Source of the DNA: Incurvaria masculella | Taxonomy: Eukaryota; Arthropoda; Insecta; Lepidoptera; Incurvariidae | Assembly (NCBI GenBank): GCA_946894095.1 | Contig: OX335645.2 | Coordinates: forward strand, 13,539,001-13,603,000 | Length of the DNA stretch: 64,000 bases | Direction of reading: 5' to 3' | Shown here: piece after piece, positions 1 to 13,000 of the stretch | How positions within the stretch are numbered: position 1 is the stretch's first letter | Layout: each line of letters opens with the position of its first letter | Position numbers and translations under genes: made by a program | Notes under the pieces: generated by a model | Databases searched by the model: none | Told to the model about the DNA's origin: nothing | The model's input: only the letters and a program-made list of their open reading frames with translations

Positions 1-351
1 ACAATTTTTTATTGAAAATATTATATTCAGCATGGGTCTCTAATTTACTGCAATATTTGGGTGATATAAAATAATTTGGTATTTTAAATTTCAGTATTCA
101 AAATGATGTCAATGGTTGACAACTGATGAATTCCCCAATTAAATAAATGGGCTTATTTTTTAAGCTCCCATGAAAGAATTATTCACAAATTAAAATACGA
201 CATGACACACTACTTTAGAGAACTGTTTTTAATACATTTTCTTATTTTATTGTTCAATATTGTACTTTAGGTGACAAAACCATTGGGGTAGTTAATTCGG
301 TACCGCGTATTGACAACTCGACACTCGATCATCATATTTTAGTAGATTTTA

Positions 352-645
352 CAAGTGAGCCTTCAGGGCCAAATCCAAACTATAAGAAATAGCGAAAACC
401 ACTTAAAGGAGTCATGAGGCTGATTATGTTAAAAACTAAAATTACATGAATAGATTTTTGAAAATGATTTCCTCGCCAGGAATTGAACTCGTGGATTTTG
501 AAAAAAGTACCCCAGTTTGCCGTTATTTAAAAGATTAGAAAAACTAATAATGCAGTTATATGTTTATCAAAATAGGCCTTATGACTCCTTTCAGTGTGTT
601 TCGCCATTACTTAGAATTTCGGATTTGGCCATGAAGGCCCACTTG
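352..645. mobile_element. Foldback MITE
   Basis: Imperfect terminal inverted repeats of about 70 bases: 352-424 (CAAGTGAGCCTTCAGGGCC) pairs with 571-645 (ending GGCCCACTTG). No coding capacity. Lies in the intron downstream of GTF3C2-like exon 21 or in unseen gene space. Confidence 0.6.
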
Positions 646-877
646 AAAAATTCACCTGTATAGGTCGTGTTTTCTGAGAACATGATATTCAGGGCATGGA
701 GACAATATTTCAGTGGTTTAATGCTGTTACAATAGCTACATGACCCAGCTTGGCTTCGACGCTCATTCTATATTCCCAAAATTTGGCGAACCGGATGGCA
801 ACACTAGTCGGCCGCTTTTTGTTCTCTTTGTTCAAGCGCAGCACATTTATTTTAACAGATTCCACTAGCAGACTCAC

Positions 878-980
878 CATACTCCAGTGGAGTGCAGTGG
901 CCTGGTATATCTGTCTGCTGCTCCCTTCTGAAGACAGTCGTAGCTCCATCGCTGGCTTAGTTCTGTAGATTGGATTTTCA
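878..980 (-). CDS. GTF3C2: GTF3C2-like exon 21, last one visible
   Basis: One base plus 34 codons, acceptor TTTTCAG and donor GTGAGT. Codes for ENPIYRTKPAMELRL and onward to ATALHWSM. It fits the human segment that starts KPVYK and leads into the next WD40 blade. No further exon is recognisable between 1 and 877, so the rest of the gene is outside the window. Confidence 0.75.
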
Positions 981-3900
981 CTGAAAACAAATAATAATAA
1001 CGTTATTATGGCTATCACAGCTACATGTATTTTTTAAAGTGTAAATAATAATAAATGGCTAACCAAAAAAATTTTTTCAAAATTATTAAAATATACAGGG
1101 TGTACCCAAACTCAACAAAAGGTTATTCCAGTTTTAAAAATTAAAAAAGTTATTTTTTTCAAAAGTACATCTCAGACCACATGCCATGCGTAACCCGGCG
1201 ACAATAAATTTTCAAACCATGACTCACAGAAACTAACTAACTAACCAAACCAATAATGTTAATTTATTGACTGCAATGAATGGCATGAATGTTTAAGTTT
1301 ATGTTGTTAAATTAACACTGCAAAACCTGTGATTACGGTAGCTACATGTATGTGGACTAGGGTGTAGATTTTTTAATTTTTCCAAAACAAACCAATTGCC
1401 CTTAAACGAAGTGACATTGATTTTATTTTATTTTGAATAAGAACTGGAATAGGCTGGCTACTCACTCAGTTTTTTTTGGTTAGCCTTTTATTATTATTTA
1501 CACTTTAAAAAATACATATAGCATACAATTTAAGCCATTTTAGCAATACATATTTAGTATTTCCATTAAAATGATACCAACATATCATACAATATACTAA
1601 CCGTTTGCATAACTATATATTGTTACACTGGTTCTATGCTAGTCCTTCGGCGGTGAGCGGCGGAAATACGTCTGGCGAGAATCGCAATGTCAGTGGCAGT
1701 AGGTAGAAGTGCTTTGTATTATTTATTTACCTATCCCTTCGTTACATTACCAGTGACCCAACACAGCTCTCACCTCGGAGGCAGTTGGTCCGGGTGGCAG
1801 ACGGCGTAGATATAGACGGTGCCGTCGGAGCAGGCCGCCGCGAGCAGGCCCAGCCGGCGCGGGCGCCCGCCGCTCTCGTCGCAACCTCCCGACGGGCACC
1901 ACTCCAGCGCCCACACCGTGCCGTGTTCGTGAGCTATGCCCAGCACGAAGCGAGCCGGCGTTGACCTTGTAACGAATACAATTATTGGCATTCCTGGCGT
2001 CAAAGCACTGTACGCAATGAACGCTCATGAGAAACTCGTTGGTCTTACGTTAGACCATGACCGAAACGACTAGCAGGGATTTTTTTTAGTTAGCCCCATA
2101 TTGGGCACTTGGATTAAATTGTCAGAAGACTTTATTTTATGTAACAGGACATGGATGGCTAAAATACCACACCTGCTGCCATGTTACCATTCCAAGACCA
2201 TCCGTATATTTCATGGCTACATTGAACTGGATGGATAACATGAACAACTTTAATTGCCACTTCGACCATCAATGATTAAATTTGATGGTAAAACCCGGTC
2301 GGCGTTGACAAAGAAGAAGAGAAAGGAAAGAGAAGTGGCATGCGCTCGATATCGCGTCTCCGCCGTATGGTCTAAGTGACCATTTTATGCGAATCCGGCG
2401 GCGCTTTGTATGCCACACAGTCAAAACATCGCCACCGCAGGAAAATGGGCTATAAAAATGCGTTCATTAAGTAAGTTCCCACCCACACAAGTATGTGGCA
2501 TGTACGTTTAAGTTGAAATGGTATTTTTTTTATTGGAGACAGCAGGTCTCAACGTAAGCGCGCTAGATGGTATATATCCTTCCTTTTTAGGGTTCCGTAC
2601 CCAAACGGTGAAAACGGAACCCTATTACTAAGCCTCCGCTGTCCGTCCGTCCGTCCGTCCGTCCGTCCGTCCGTCCGTCCGTCCGTCCGTCCGTCCGTCC
2701 GTCCGTCACAGGGCTGTATCTCATGAACCGTAATAGGTAGGCAGCTGAAATTTTCACAGAGTGTGTATTATTTTTGCCGCTATAACAACAAATAGGTAAT
2801 ATTTAAGAATAATAAGAATTAAAAGGGGTCCCCATACAAAAAACGTGATTTTTTTGTGTTAAATCTTGTTCGATGGTACGGAACCCTTTGTGTGCGAGCC
2901 CGACTCGTACTTGGCCGGTTTTATCTATGCTTTGACTATACGGCGGAAATGCAATATCGACCGCATGCCACTTCTCCTTCCTTTCTCTTCAGTGGTTAAA
3001 ACGATCAAATCTTACTGGTCGAAGTCGTCGAAGCACCACAGCTGTATGAGGGCGCGGTGGGAGTGTGGGCCGTCGGCGGCGAGGCCGGCCATGTCGGGGT
3101 CGCGCTGGCAGGCGGCGGCGAGGTGGCGGGCGGCGGGCGCGCGCGACGAGCGGTCCGCCGGCGGCGCCCACGCAACCCCCGTCACCGGGCCCCCAGCAAA
3201 CAGCCTGTGCACGTCTGGTGACAACGCACAATAACGACTACGGTGAGGATACCAAGCGGTGTGCAAGTATAAGCAATAACCGGTTACCTGCAGGCACCAA
3301 CAGTGAAAGAGAAACACTTCTGTGACCAATATAAGACGAGGTTAAAAGACCACACCAATGCATTGGCAAGAAGTCTGCTGAACTCCAAAGAAACCATATC
3401 TCGACTTAAACGGTGACAAATACTAAACCTGGACAACAGAAGTTGAAGAGTTCCTCAGCATAAAAATTTAATTGAATAAGACATTTATTGGAGTGAATAA
3501 AAAAAAAATCGCGGTCGTTGGACATGTTTGAAAAATGTAACGGCTTTTCACGCGGCATGAAGAGACATTCTCCGACGTTTCGAGCTAATCATTCAGCTCG
3601 AAGTCCGCAAAGTCAGCTTTGTGTAAGCGCGCGGCGGATGCCTCCTTGACAACGGACTGAATAATTAGCTCGAAACGTCGGAGAATGTCTCTTCCTGCCG
3701 CGTGAAAAGCCGTAACATTTTTCAAACATAAAAAAAAATCGGATTATGCCTATATAGCCGATAAATGATAGAAGCATCATAGAAAAATAATGTGTTAGCC
3801 ACTTCATCCATCACTGGGGGAGGAAAATGGAGGTGATGGAGGTGACTATCTGCTTCTCGCTCACACTTTATCCCCATTTATGCTCGACGGGCTGGTAAAA

Positions 3901-6900
3901 TTAGCATAATGCAAGTATTACGAGTTCAATTTACATATACAGCAGTTGCATGAGCGAAGACGATGAACCGACACATTGTTAACGTGTCCAAGTGTAGGTA
4001 GCCTACCTATGGATAAGAAATAAAAATGAAAAAATTAAAAAAAATATTATTTTTTCTTTTTGTTTTCTCAAAATACACTTTTGTTAGTACGAATATCATA
4101 TTTATCTTGTTATTTTTTTTTGTTACCTGAATTGTGTGTGTAGATTTATCCTTCACTTAAATAATTTGAACAAACGGCATAACAGTAACCGCCATACATT
4201 GGATTTTGACATGCATACAATTTCCTTCGAAATTCCAATGCCTAAGTGTGGCGTTTCCTGTGATGCGTTTCGCACATTGCAATAAATGTTTTTATTTTTT
4301 ATTTACAACTATTCTCATAAGACAGACCCACCGATTGGAGCGAAGAACATTACTTACCACACACGTAGTCCGAACGGAAGACGTCGAGCGACTCCCACTG
4401 GGTGGTGACCTCGGAGTGAGACTTCTGCAACACCGTGCTGCAAGAGCGCTGCAGCGGTGGCATGTAGTGCGCCGCCTCTGCAGATGGCACGCGCACAAAT
4501 TCCTGGCAAACCATCTCCGGGAATAGCACCTCCGTAGTAAAGTGAGTGTCGCATCTGCAATCAGACAGAAAAGCATTCCAATGCGGAATCCAGTACCACT
4601 ACCATGTACAGTCGCTGCAATCAATTTGTAGGTTACAAAAATGTCTTCTTCTTTATAGGCTTAACACCAGGCTGGTGGATTAGCCTTATTGGCTCGAGTT
4701 TCGCATATTTCTGCCAGTGTCGAGGAAAAGCAAAACACGGTATAATCGGAATAAATGCAGATATGAAACAGGTTTTTTTATTTAGCGTTGATTTATTTGA
4801 TTACTTTCGTGAGCTCTGTGTTGTAAAACATGACTCAAAATACGAAATGTCCGTCAAGCCTGTTTGCCAACGGAATTCTAATCAAATCAATTTTTAATAA
4901 TTACGGCTAGACCTCACCAACCATGGCTTTAGATTTTGTTGCTGTTTATTTATCATCCATAGGCAGTATTGTATATAAAGGAATTACTCTGGCATATCAG
5001 GAAATGTGCCTGTTTCTAGTATAGGGAGTAGTGAATGTGAAATGACTTTGCTTTACCACCCCACCAAGGTTATGGTGTCCCTCTGAGGTCAACATTAACC
5101 AACCTGTTGTTGATCCCGGTCTCCGATAACCGGTCTCTTAAATTACGCCATATCATTAGGTCCTTAAATATTCATGTTCTTCCCCTTCAGGCCACTTATC
5201 AAATACATGACTCACATTCTCTCTTAGATTTAATTTTAACATCTCGTATTGACTTAGTTAGTTCCCATGGTCAGCTAATTGCTCCTGGTTTTTCACGCCA
5301 TGACCTCATATTTTTATCTTACAAAATCAAACCTCCTAAACAAAAACCTAAACTATTATCCCTGCGTAATTTTGCGCGAATGGACATTGATGCTTTAAGA
5401 GATGATGCTGCTAAAATAAATTGGGAACCTGTATTTAAACTTGATGCTATTGATTCAAAGGTCGATGCATTGACGACCAATGTCATTGAACTTTATAAAA
5501 AGCATGCGCCCGTTAGAAAAGTTAAAATTAAACATGCACCTGCTCCTTGGCTTACTGGTGAAATTCGCATCTTGATGTCCAAACGGGACGCATTAAAACG
5601 TAAACATAAGTCACAGCCTTCAGAGGAAAATCTAGTACTATACAAGCGTGCAAGAAATCGGTGTAATAAGATGTGTAGGGATGCTAAACGCCGCCACATT
5701 CACAATTCCATCCTAAATACTTCTCCCAATGATATGTGGAAATTCTTAAGAACCCTGGGTGTTGGCAAATCAAATTCTGATGTCAATCCTGCCATCGACC
5801 TAGATGGTCTCAATCGTCACTTTTCCGCTTCTCCGGTGACAATTGGTTCTGCCGATAAAGCAAACACTATTCGCCAATTACTCTCACAAGACCCTGCTCA
5901 TATTTCGCCCGAACCTTTCCAATTCACCCAAGTCTCTAACGGCGAAATAAGTAAAATCATATATTCAATAAAAAGCAAAGCTATTGGTAGTGATAATATG
6001 AGTCGTGATCTCTTCATCCCGATACTAGACTTGCTCTTACCCATAATCTCCAATATTGTTAATCACTCTCTGGTATCGGGTTGTTTCCCTGACACTTGGA
6101 AACGTGCTTATATCATACCACTACCAAAAAAAGTTTGTCCCTCTGCGTTTAGTGATTATCGTCCTATTTCAATTTTACCGTTTCTATCTAAAGTTCTTGA
6201 GCGTGTAGCTCATTTCCAACTTTCCAACTACCTCTCTGTTAATTCTCTTCATGACCCTCTTCAATCTGGATTTCGCCCATCCCATAGCACCACCTCTGCT
6301 TTGGTGAAGATTACTGACGATATTCGGCTTGCCATGGATGATCGAAAACTTACTCTTTTAGTATTGTTAGATTTCAGTAGCGCTTTTAATTCCGTCGATT
6401 TTGACATTCTCTGTGCCATCCTTTTCTCTCTTAATATCTCTCAACCAGTAATAGATTGGTTTTCATCTTATCTTCGTGGTCGCCAGCAATGTGCCCGTTT
6501 AGACAATGTTTACTCACCTTGGTGTGACATAACTGCTGGTGTACCTCAAGGCGGTGTCCTCTCACCCTTACTCTTCTCAATTTTTATTAATAAACTCGAT
6601 TGACAACAAGCTCCTTATTTATAAGACAGTACTCAAACCTATCTGGACCTATGGCATGCAGCTATGGGGTTCTGCCTGTGACTCCAACGTCAAAATTATG
6701 CAACGAGCTGAAGACTCAATACTGAAACAGCTAGCAAATACCCCATGGTTCATAAGAAACTGTGAGGTCCATTACTATCTTCAAATCAAGACAATAAAGG
6801 AAGAAATAAAAACAGTTGCTGCAAAATACAAGAAGCGACTTATGAAGCATCCAAACCAGCTGGCAGTGCAGCTTACTGTCCCCGACTGCTTACGACGCTT

Positions 6901-7060
6901 GAAGAGGCGTAACATACTGGACCTAGATGGCGTAAACAACGTCCCCGAAGCATGAGAAGCTCCCAATGGGGAACTAACTCTACACGACAAAACCACACGC
7001 AACACATCTGCTCATAGTCTAGAGACTGATTGCATGATAAATACACAGAGAAAAAAAAAT

Positions 7061-7092
<32 letters not shown>

Positions 7093-10000
7093 ATTGTTTC
7101 AATTCTCGTTTCTCACTACCATCTCTACGCCGACGACTTGCAGCTGTATAGACACTTTCGTATTGATGACCTTGCTACTGATATAAGTCTTATGAATGTA
7201 GATCTCGATTTGGTACTAAATTGGGCTACGAGGTTTGGCCTTCTAGTCAATCCTTCTAAGTCGCAGGCAATCATTATTGGTACTCACAAACTTCTAGCTA
7301 AGCTGAATCGAGACGAGCTACCGGATCTTTTATTCAATGGCACTGTCATTCCTTACGTTAAATGCGTGAAAAACCTGGGACTCATGATCGACGAAACTCT
7401 GTCTTGGCAACCACAAGTTGTCAAGTAAGCCGCAAAATGTTTGCTAGCATGCATACTCTGAAACTCTTAAAGAACTTTATTCCTTTCGCTACCAAAATTA
7501 CGCTTGCACAATCCTTGCTTCTCCCTTTACTTGATTATGGTGACGTGTGCTATCTTGACCTCAATCAAGAGCTCCTTAACAAACTCGACCGCCTCCTCAA
7601 CGTGTGTATCCGCTACGTATTTGGGCTTCGTAAATTTGATCACATCTCTGAATTCCGAACTCGTCTTCAATGGCTCGATATTCGTCACCGAAGGAATACT
7701 CATGTCCTTTCACTTCTCTACAGCATCCTTAATGATCCCAATGCTCCCTCGTACCTTCGTAATCGGTTTTCATATCTTTGCTCACATGGTCTCCCACTTA
7801 GATCGACCGGCTCTTCGGTACTGGCCATTCCCTCGCACACATCCTCCACGTATTCAGACTCCTTTACAGTGCACGCTGCGAGGCAGTGGAATCAGCTACC
7901 TCCCCATTTACGAAATTCCCCCTCTATCTATGTTTTTAAAAAAAATCTAAAATCTTATTTTCTGTCTTTATGATTTCTTTAATTTTCTCCCTCATCCTTT
8001 TTTAAGTTGGTCAGTATTTATTTTTATTTTTTTATTTCTTTTGCCAATATATAAATTTTTTTCCTTAAAATTATATTGTATTAAGTATCATCTTTTATTT
8101 GTTTTTATAATATATATATGTAGTATTTAGTATTTATTTATTTATATTTATGTAGTTATATTTATGTACAGTTATATAAGTTATATATTTAAGTTTAAGT
8201 ATAATGTGTATTTGTTGTATATTGTGTAGGAATTATGTTTCCTCTAAAGCTATTTCTCCATAGTTACTACTCGCACTACTGCTCACGATACCCAAAGGTA
8301 GACTGGTAGAAAATGCCTCCGGCATTAAGTTGTACCTTTTGCCCGAATGTTTTTTGAGTGCAATAAACTTATATAAATAAATAAATAAATCCCGGAACAC
8401 AGGTCCGACTTTATATCACGGTCTCTCTCTATGCACGCTCCACGGCTCTGGAAGGCATTGCCTGAGCCCATACGCCGTTCACAGAGTGTTTCTATCCTTA
8501 AAACACGCTTAAAGAGAACATTACCTGTCGCAAGAGTGATCTGTTCTCTTTCGATTCCCGCCTGTGGTACAAAAACAGGAAATAACCTGAAACTATAAAA
8601 ACTATAGAAATAGTAATAGAAGCATTTTATTCTCTTAAAAGCGGTACATCCAATCATCTTTTACAACTTTTTAAAATATTATTTTCATTAAGATAGATCA
8701 ATGTGTATGTAAAACTGTAGGGACACGGTAATGTGGCTCAGCGCTTATGCCCGCGTTTACTTCAGCAAGTTTGCTGAAGTAGACTAGTGCCGCTGGTTTT
8801 CAGCTACCACCGGATCTCAAGGTATTGTAATTCTGTTTCAGATTCTTTATTTCCTCGATTAGATGTATATTACACACTCGGATTCGTCATTATTTATTCC
8901 TGTCTTTAATTAACTTAAAAAATAAACAGGAGAATCAATAACGCAGTATAAATGAACAACAGAAATAACAGCCAGTGATAAGCATAAAAATAGGTGAGTA
9001 CGTATGATTTTTCTATGTTTAAAATATATGAATTTTTATTTATGATCCAAAGTTGATTTTAGTTAAGTGCTTGGATGTGATTGACTCTGTAGTATGAATT
9101 TGTTTTTTATCTTTATTATTTTAAGGATTTTTTAAGGTAAGCCTATGCTAAAATGAATTTATAGCAAGCATCTTTAAAAGCATGGATTTTTTTTATTGAA
9201 CATATCGGTGGCAGGTCATTCCAGATTGTACTTGCGGAGCACTTATAAGTGGTTTTTTTGTGTTTCGGTATTATTAATAGGTAGCAACTAGCTCTAGTCT
9301 TGCAGCCATGTATATTTTGAGACCATTCAAGTTTTTTATGGAAGTAGTCAGGTTCTTTCAGGTCAGGAGCGGCTCGTAGCCTAGTGGCGCGGGGACTGGC
9401 CTAGCGTACCAGAGGCCTGGGTTCGATACCAACATGCACCACTGTCTTTCTCTTTCAGAGTTCGATAAGTGCATTTCGTCACGAATGCGAGCTGCTCCAT
9501 GGTTCGGAATCCATGTAAAACTGTAGGTCCCCTTCCCCTACTAGGTGGTAGGGTTTAAGCCCGCCCGGGTTGGTACCATCGCATTGGATGAAAAGATGGT
9601 CGAAGCGGCAATGAAAAATTGTCCGTGTTTTCCATCCAGTTCAATGTAGCCGTGCCTCATAAAGGGAAGGTCCTGGCATGGCACCTAATTCCTTCGGGAA
9701 TGTGGTGTATTGGGCTAATATCATAACGGTAGTTGTGTGGTATTAGCCATCCATGTCAGGTCGCATAAAAAAAAAAAAAAAAATAAAAAAAAAAAAAAGA
9801 GAACCTGATATAATCATAACAGCACTGAATTAATTTTGAAACAATATGTGCAAACATATTATATGTAATTAAAACACAAATCATAATTACATCGAAATAA
9901 CAAAAATAATCAGAAAAAATAACTGGAAAATAAGATATATATATAAATAAAAAACAAAACTTAAACAATATTTACAATGAACGAAAGGTTGAGCACATTC

Positions 10001-13000
10001 TCAGCAGAGCTGAGTTTCTTCCAAGATTGGTTTCGATACCTTGAATTTAACCTGAAGGGTTTACAGCACTCCTTTAATTGGGAACTCCTAAATAGGGAAC
10101 ATACATGTTTGGGTGGCCACAATTATTGCTACAAAGCAATATGGTGTGCTGTCATTGAATTACAATGAATATATACAACATGATGCAATGTGACTATTTT
10201 AGGTTTTCTGTTACCACAATCCAAAGGATATATTCGGGATCTCATGCATATTTTATTTTGCCAAAATACTTACAATTCCTTTACAAAGTTCGCGTAGAAT
10301 CCTTTGTTGAAGAATTTATCATCCTGCCCAGAATTGTACGGTATGCGCTCTGAAAAATAAAAAGCTTAGCTTAAGTCAGCATATTCTCCACATTAGAGGC
10401 AACTACAGACTAGGCACTAATAAATTATACATAAGCTTTAAATGCCCTATCAATTGCCTCCAAATATGTCTAACGCAACTTGAAGTAATGTTACACGGCA
10501 AACTAAAGGAAAGAGTTGATTTTTAATAAACCGATTAAAATTTTAAAGAATTCATACATTGTATGTACCTTAAATTATCAAAGTGTTCGCAAGGAAGCTC
10601 AACACACTAGCATGTCAATTCTCAATCGACTAGCAATCAACAATCGAGTCGATCGATTGTCAAATTTCAATCCAGTTGCGTTTGAAGTTCTTTTTTTTTT
10701 ATGTTCCAGTCACATATAATACCACACCTTCTGTCATGGTATTACCCCAACACACCACATGGGAACTAGGTGCCATGCCAGGACCTTCCTTATATTGCAC
10801 GGCTACATTGAACTGGATGGAAAACACGGACAATTTTCATTGCCGCTTCGACCATCGTTCATCCAATGCGATGGTACCAACCCGGGCGGGTAACTACTAG
10901 TAATTAAGAAAGGGGACCTACAGTTTAACGTGGAATCCGAACCACGGCCAGCCTCTCTCAACGGTCGAATGGTCACCTATCCATAACCAGACCGGACCCA
11001 GCGTTGCTTAACTTCGGAGAGCGATCGCCGAAGTGTCGCGCCACTGGGCCATTGAGGCTGATTGTGTTCGGATTTCGCAATCGAATAGCATGTTAGTAGA
11101 CCGAAGTGAAGTTTGCAACAGGTTCGCAGAAAGTTAGTAGTCTGGCAAGCAACGTTTTTGATGCAAACTAGGTTTCATATTTTAGCATACCATAGAGAGG
11201 TTCCAGAACATAAAGTTCTCTAGCAGCCTTCGTAGCACGATTACATATGTTTCGATATTTTTTGTATTTATTTTGTAATATTATGTCATCTGGGTATTTG
11301 TTTTGCCTTCATATGTAACCTGCCCGTTTCCTTATACATTTAATCCACCTTTTTATATTTTTTTTAGTTCGCCTCTGAGTGTTAATGTTGGTATATTTGT
11401 GAAAAAGTGTCTTTACTACAGTAAGGAATAGTTCAGTGGCAACATTAACATCTTTACAGAGTGTTACTGGGCTCCAGTCCTGGCTCGCCAGGTTAGAGGC
11501 TAAAGAATCATAGTACGTTGCTTTCACAGTATTCATTACTACACAATAGTTTTAGAATAATTTACATCAGAATAATTATTCTACTTAAAATGTTTGCTTC
11601 CAGAAAGATGAATTTTGTCATGTTACTTCTGGTATTACTAAATTATGATATATATTTTGTTATTTTTATAGAGTCGACAAAGAAACATGGATTTGTAATG
11701 GAAGTAGAGATGTAGTGGATTGGGCTGTGCCTTTAAAAACTGAAAGACTCAAAGAAAACAAACACTTTATATTGATTGAAGTTAAGGTTGCCTGGGTGAT
11801 CAACACCTAGGGACAAATCCTGCAAAACATTATAATTGTTAATTTTTAGAAACATAGTCCAATTTCTAGCCACATTACATAAATTATACAATAGATCTGA
11901 TAAGCTTTTTTATACAATTTGTTCCATTATTATTTCTTATTACCTTGAACTCAAGGGCACATCATAATTCACAATTTGGATGGAAGAGGACATGAAATGG
12001 GAGAATGATTATATGCAAGCATCCTAGGAAATTAATGCTAGTATATGAACTATGATATGCATGAAAACACTTTTAGGTGCAGGGAGAACAATACGGTAGC
12101 TACTTGCTCGGAAAACCTAAGAGGGTAATTTTGTTTTTTAGTTGTAATCATGTTTCAACAAAAAAAAAAAAAAAACTTACCATATTTCTTTTTTTCCCTG
12201 CTCGTTGTGCAGTTGGGGCCCTCGCCGTCAGAAGACAGCACGGGCGGAGAGGGTGACTCCTCCGCCGACAGCTCCGAGTCGACTGCACTCTCACTCTCCT
12301 CCGACTCCGACTCCCACCTGCAGTAACATTTGTCGCAATCTCAACGGTCTCTCTAAAGGTGGCCCAACCCGGCGGTACAAAACCGTGCTGTTGCGCTCTG
12401 GGACCTTCTCTGTTACAAAGAATAAGACAGGCTCCGTGATGAGGAAGATGCAACATGTCCACAAAAAAGACAATGTGCATAGTGTATGATTTGGTAAGAT
12501 TTACGAAAATTTTAATTTCAAGACGACTTATAGCTAAAAGTAAACCACGACCGCTGTAGTAAAAAATCTAACAAAAACCAAATAGATCATAAATCTTGAT
12601 TAAATAAGCTATGTCTGATGACTAATCTTTTTACGATGTTCTTACTTTATCATTGCGTAATCCACCTCCAAAGTTATTGTATAAAACGCGCGAAAAATTC
12701 GAACTTTCGGACCTTATAACTTAGAAACCAAACACAACTTTACAATGGCAATGGTCATCAGACATCTAGTTCGATCAAATAACGCTATTTTGAGCAAAAT
12801 TTTGGATCTCTGACAAGAAATATGGGCGTCATCTTCTTTCCCCTTTTGTATGGGGAGATGAGCGAGTTGGGCCACCTTAAGCATCGTCATGGTCGGACGT
12901 TAGTTGTTAGTTGAGAAAATTCACACAATAATAATAAAAAATATCTTTATACATGTGGGTTTTTTTATGTAACTGGACATGGATGGCTAATACCAAACTA

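Noticed and set aside
2638..2706. (GTCC)n tract as a functional site
   Set aside because: Related tracts lie at the same place in the other two copies of the dispersed repeat, so it is an internal microsatellite of that repeat.
2866..3325. Open frames on the plus strand opposite GTF3C2-like exon 19
   Set aside because: High GC content removes stops on both strands. The minus frame has WD40 features and matching splice phases; the plus frames have neither.
4292..4624. The longer minus-strand frame (110 codons, Arg/Cys-rich) as exon 18
   Set aside because: Only the other frame, starting CDTHFTTEV, fits the phases of exons 17 and 19 and looks like folded protein.
9365..9440. tRNA-like sequence with A and B boxes (also at 56922)
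   Set aside because: It is the head of a SINE followed by an unrelated body and A tail, and I could not fold a convincing cloverleaf.
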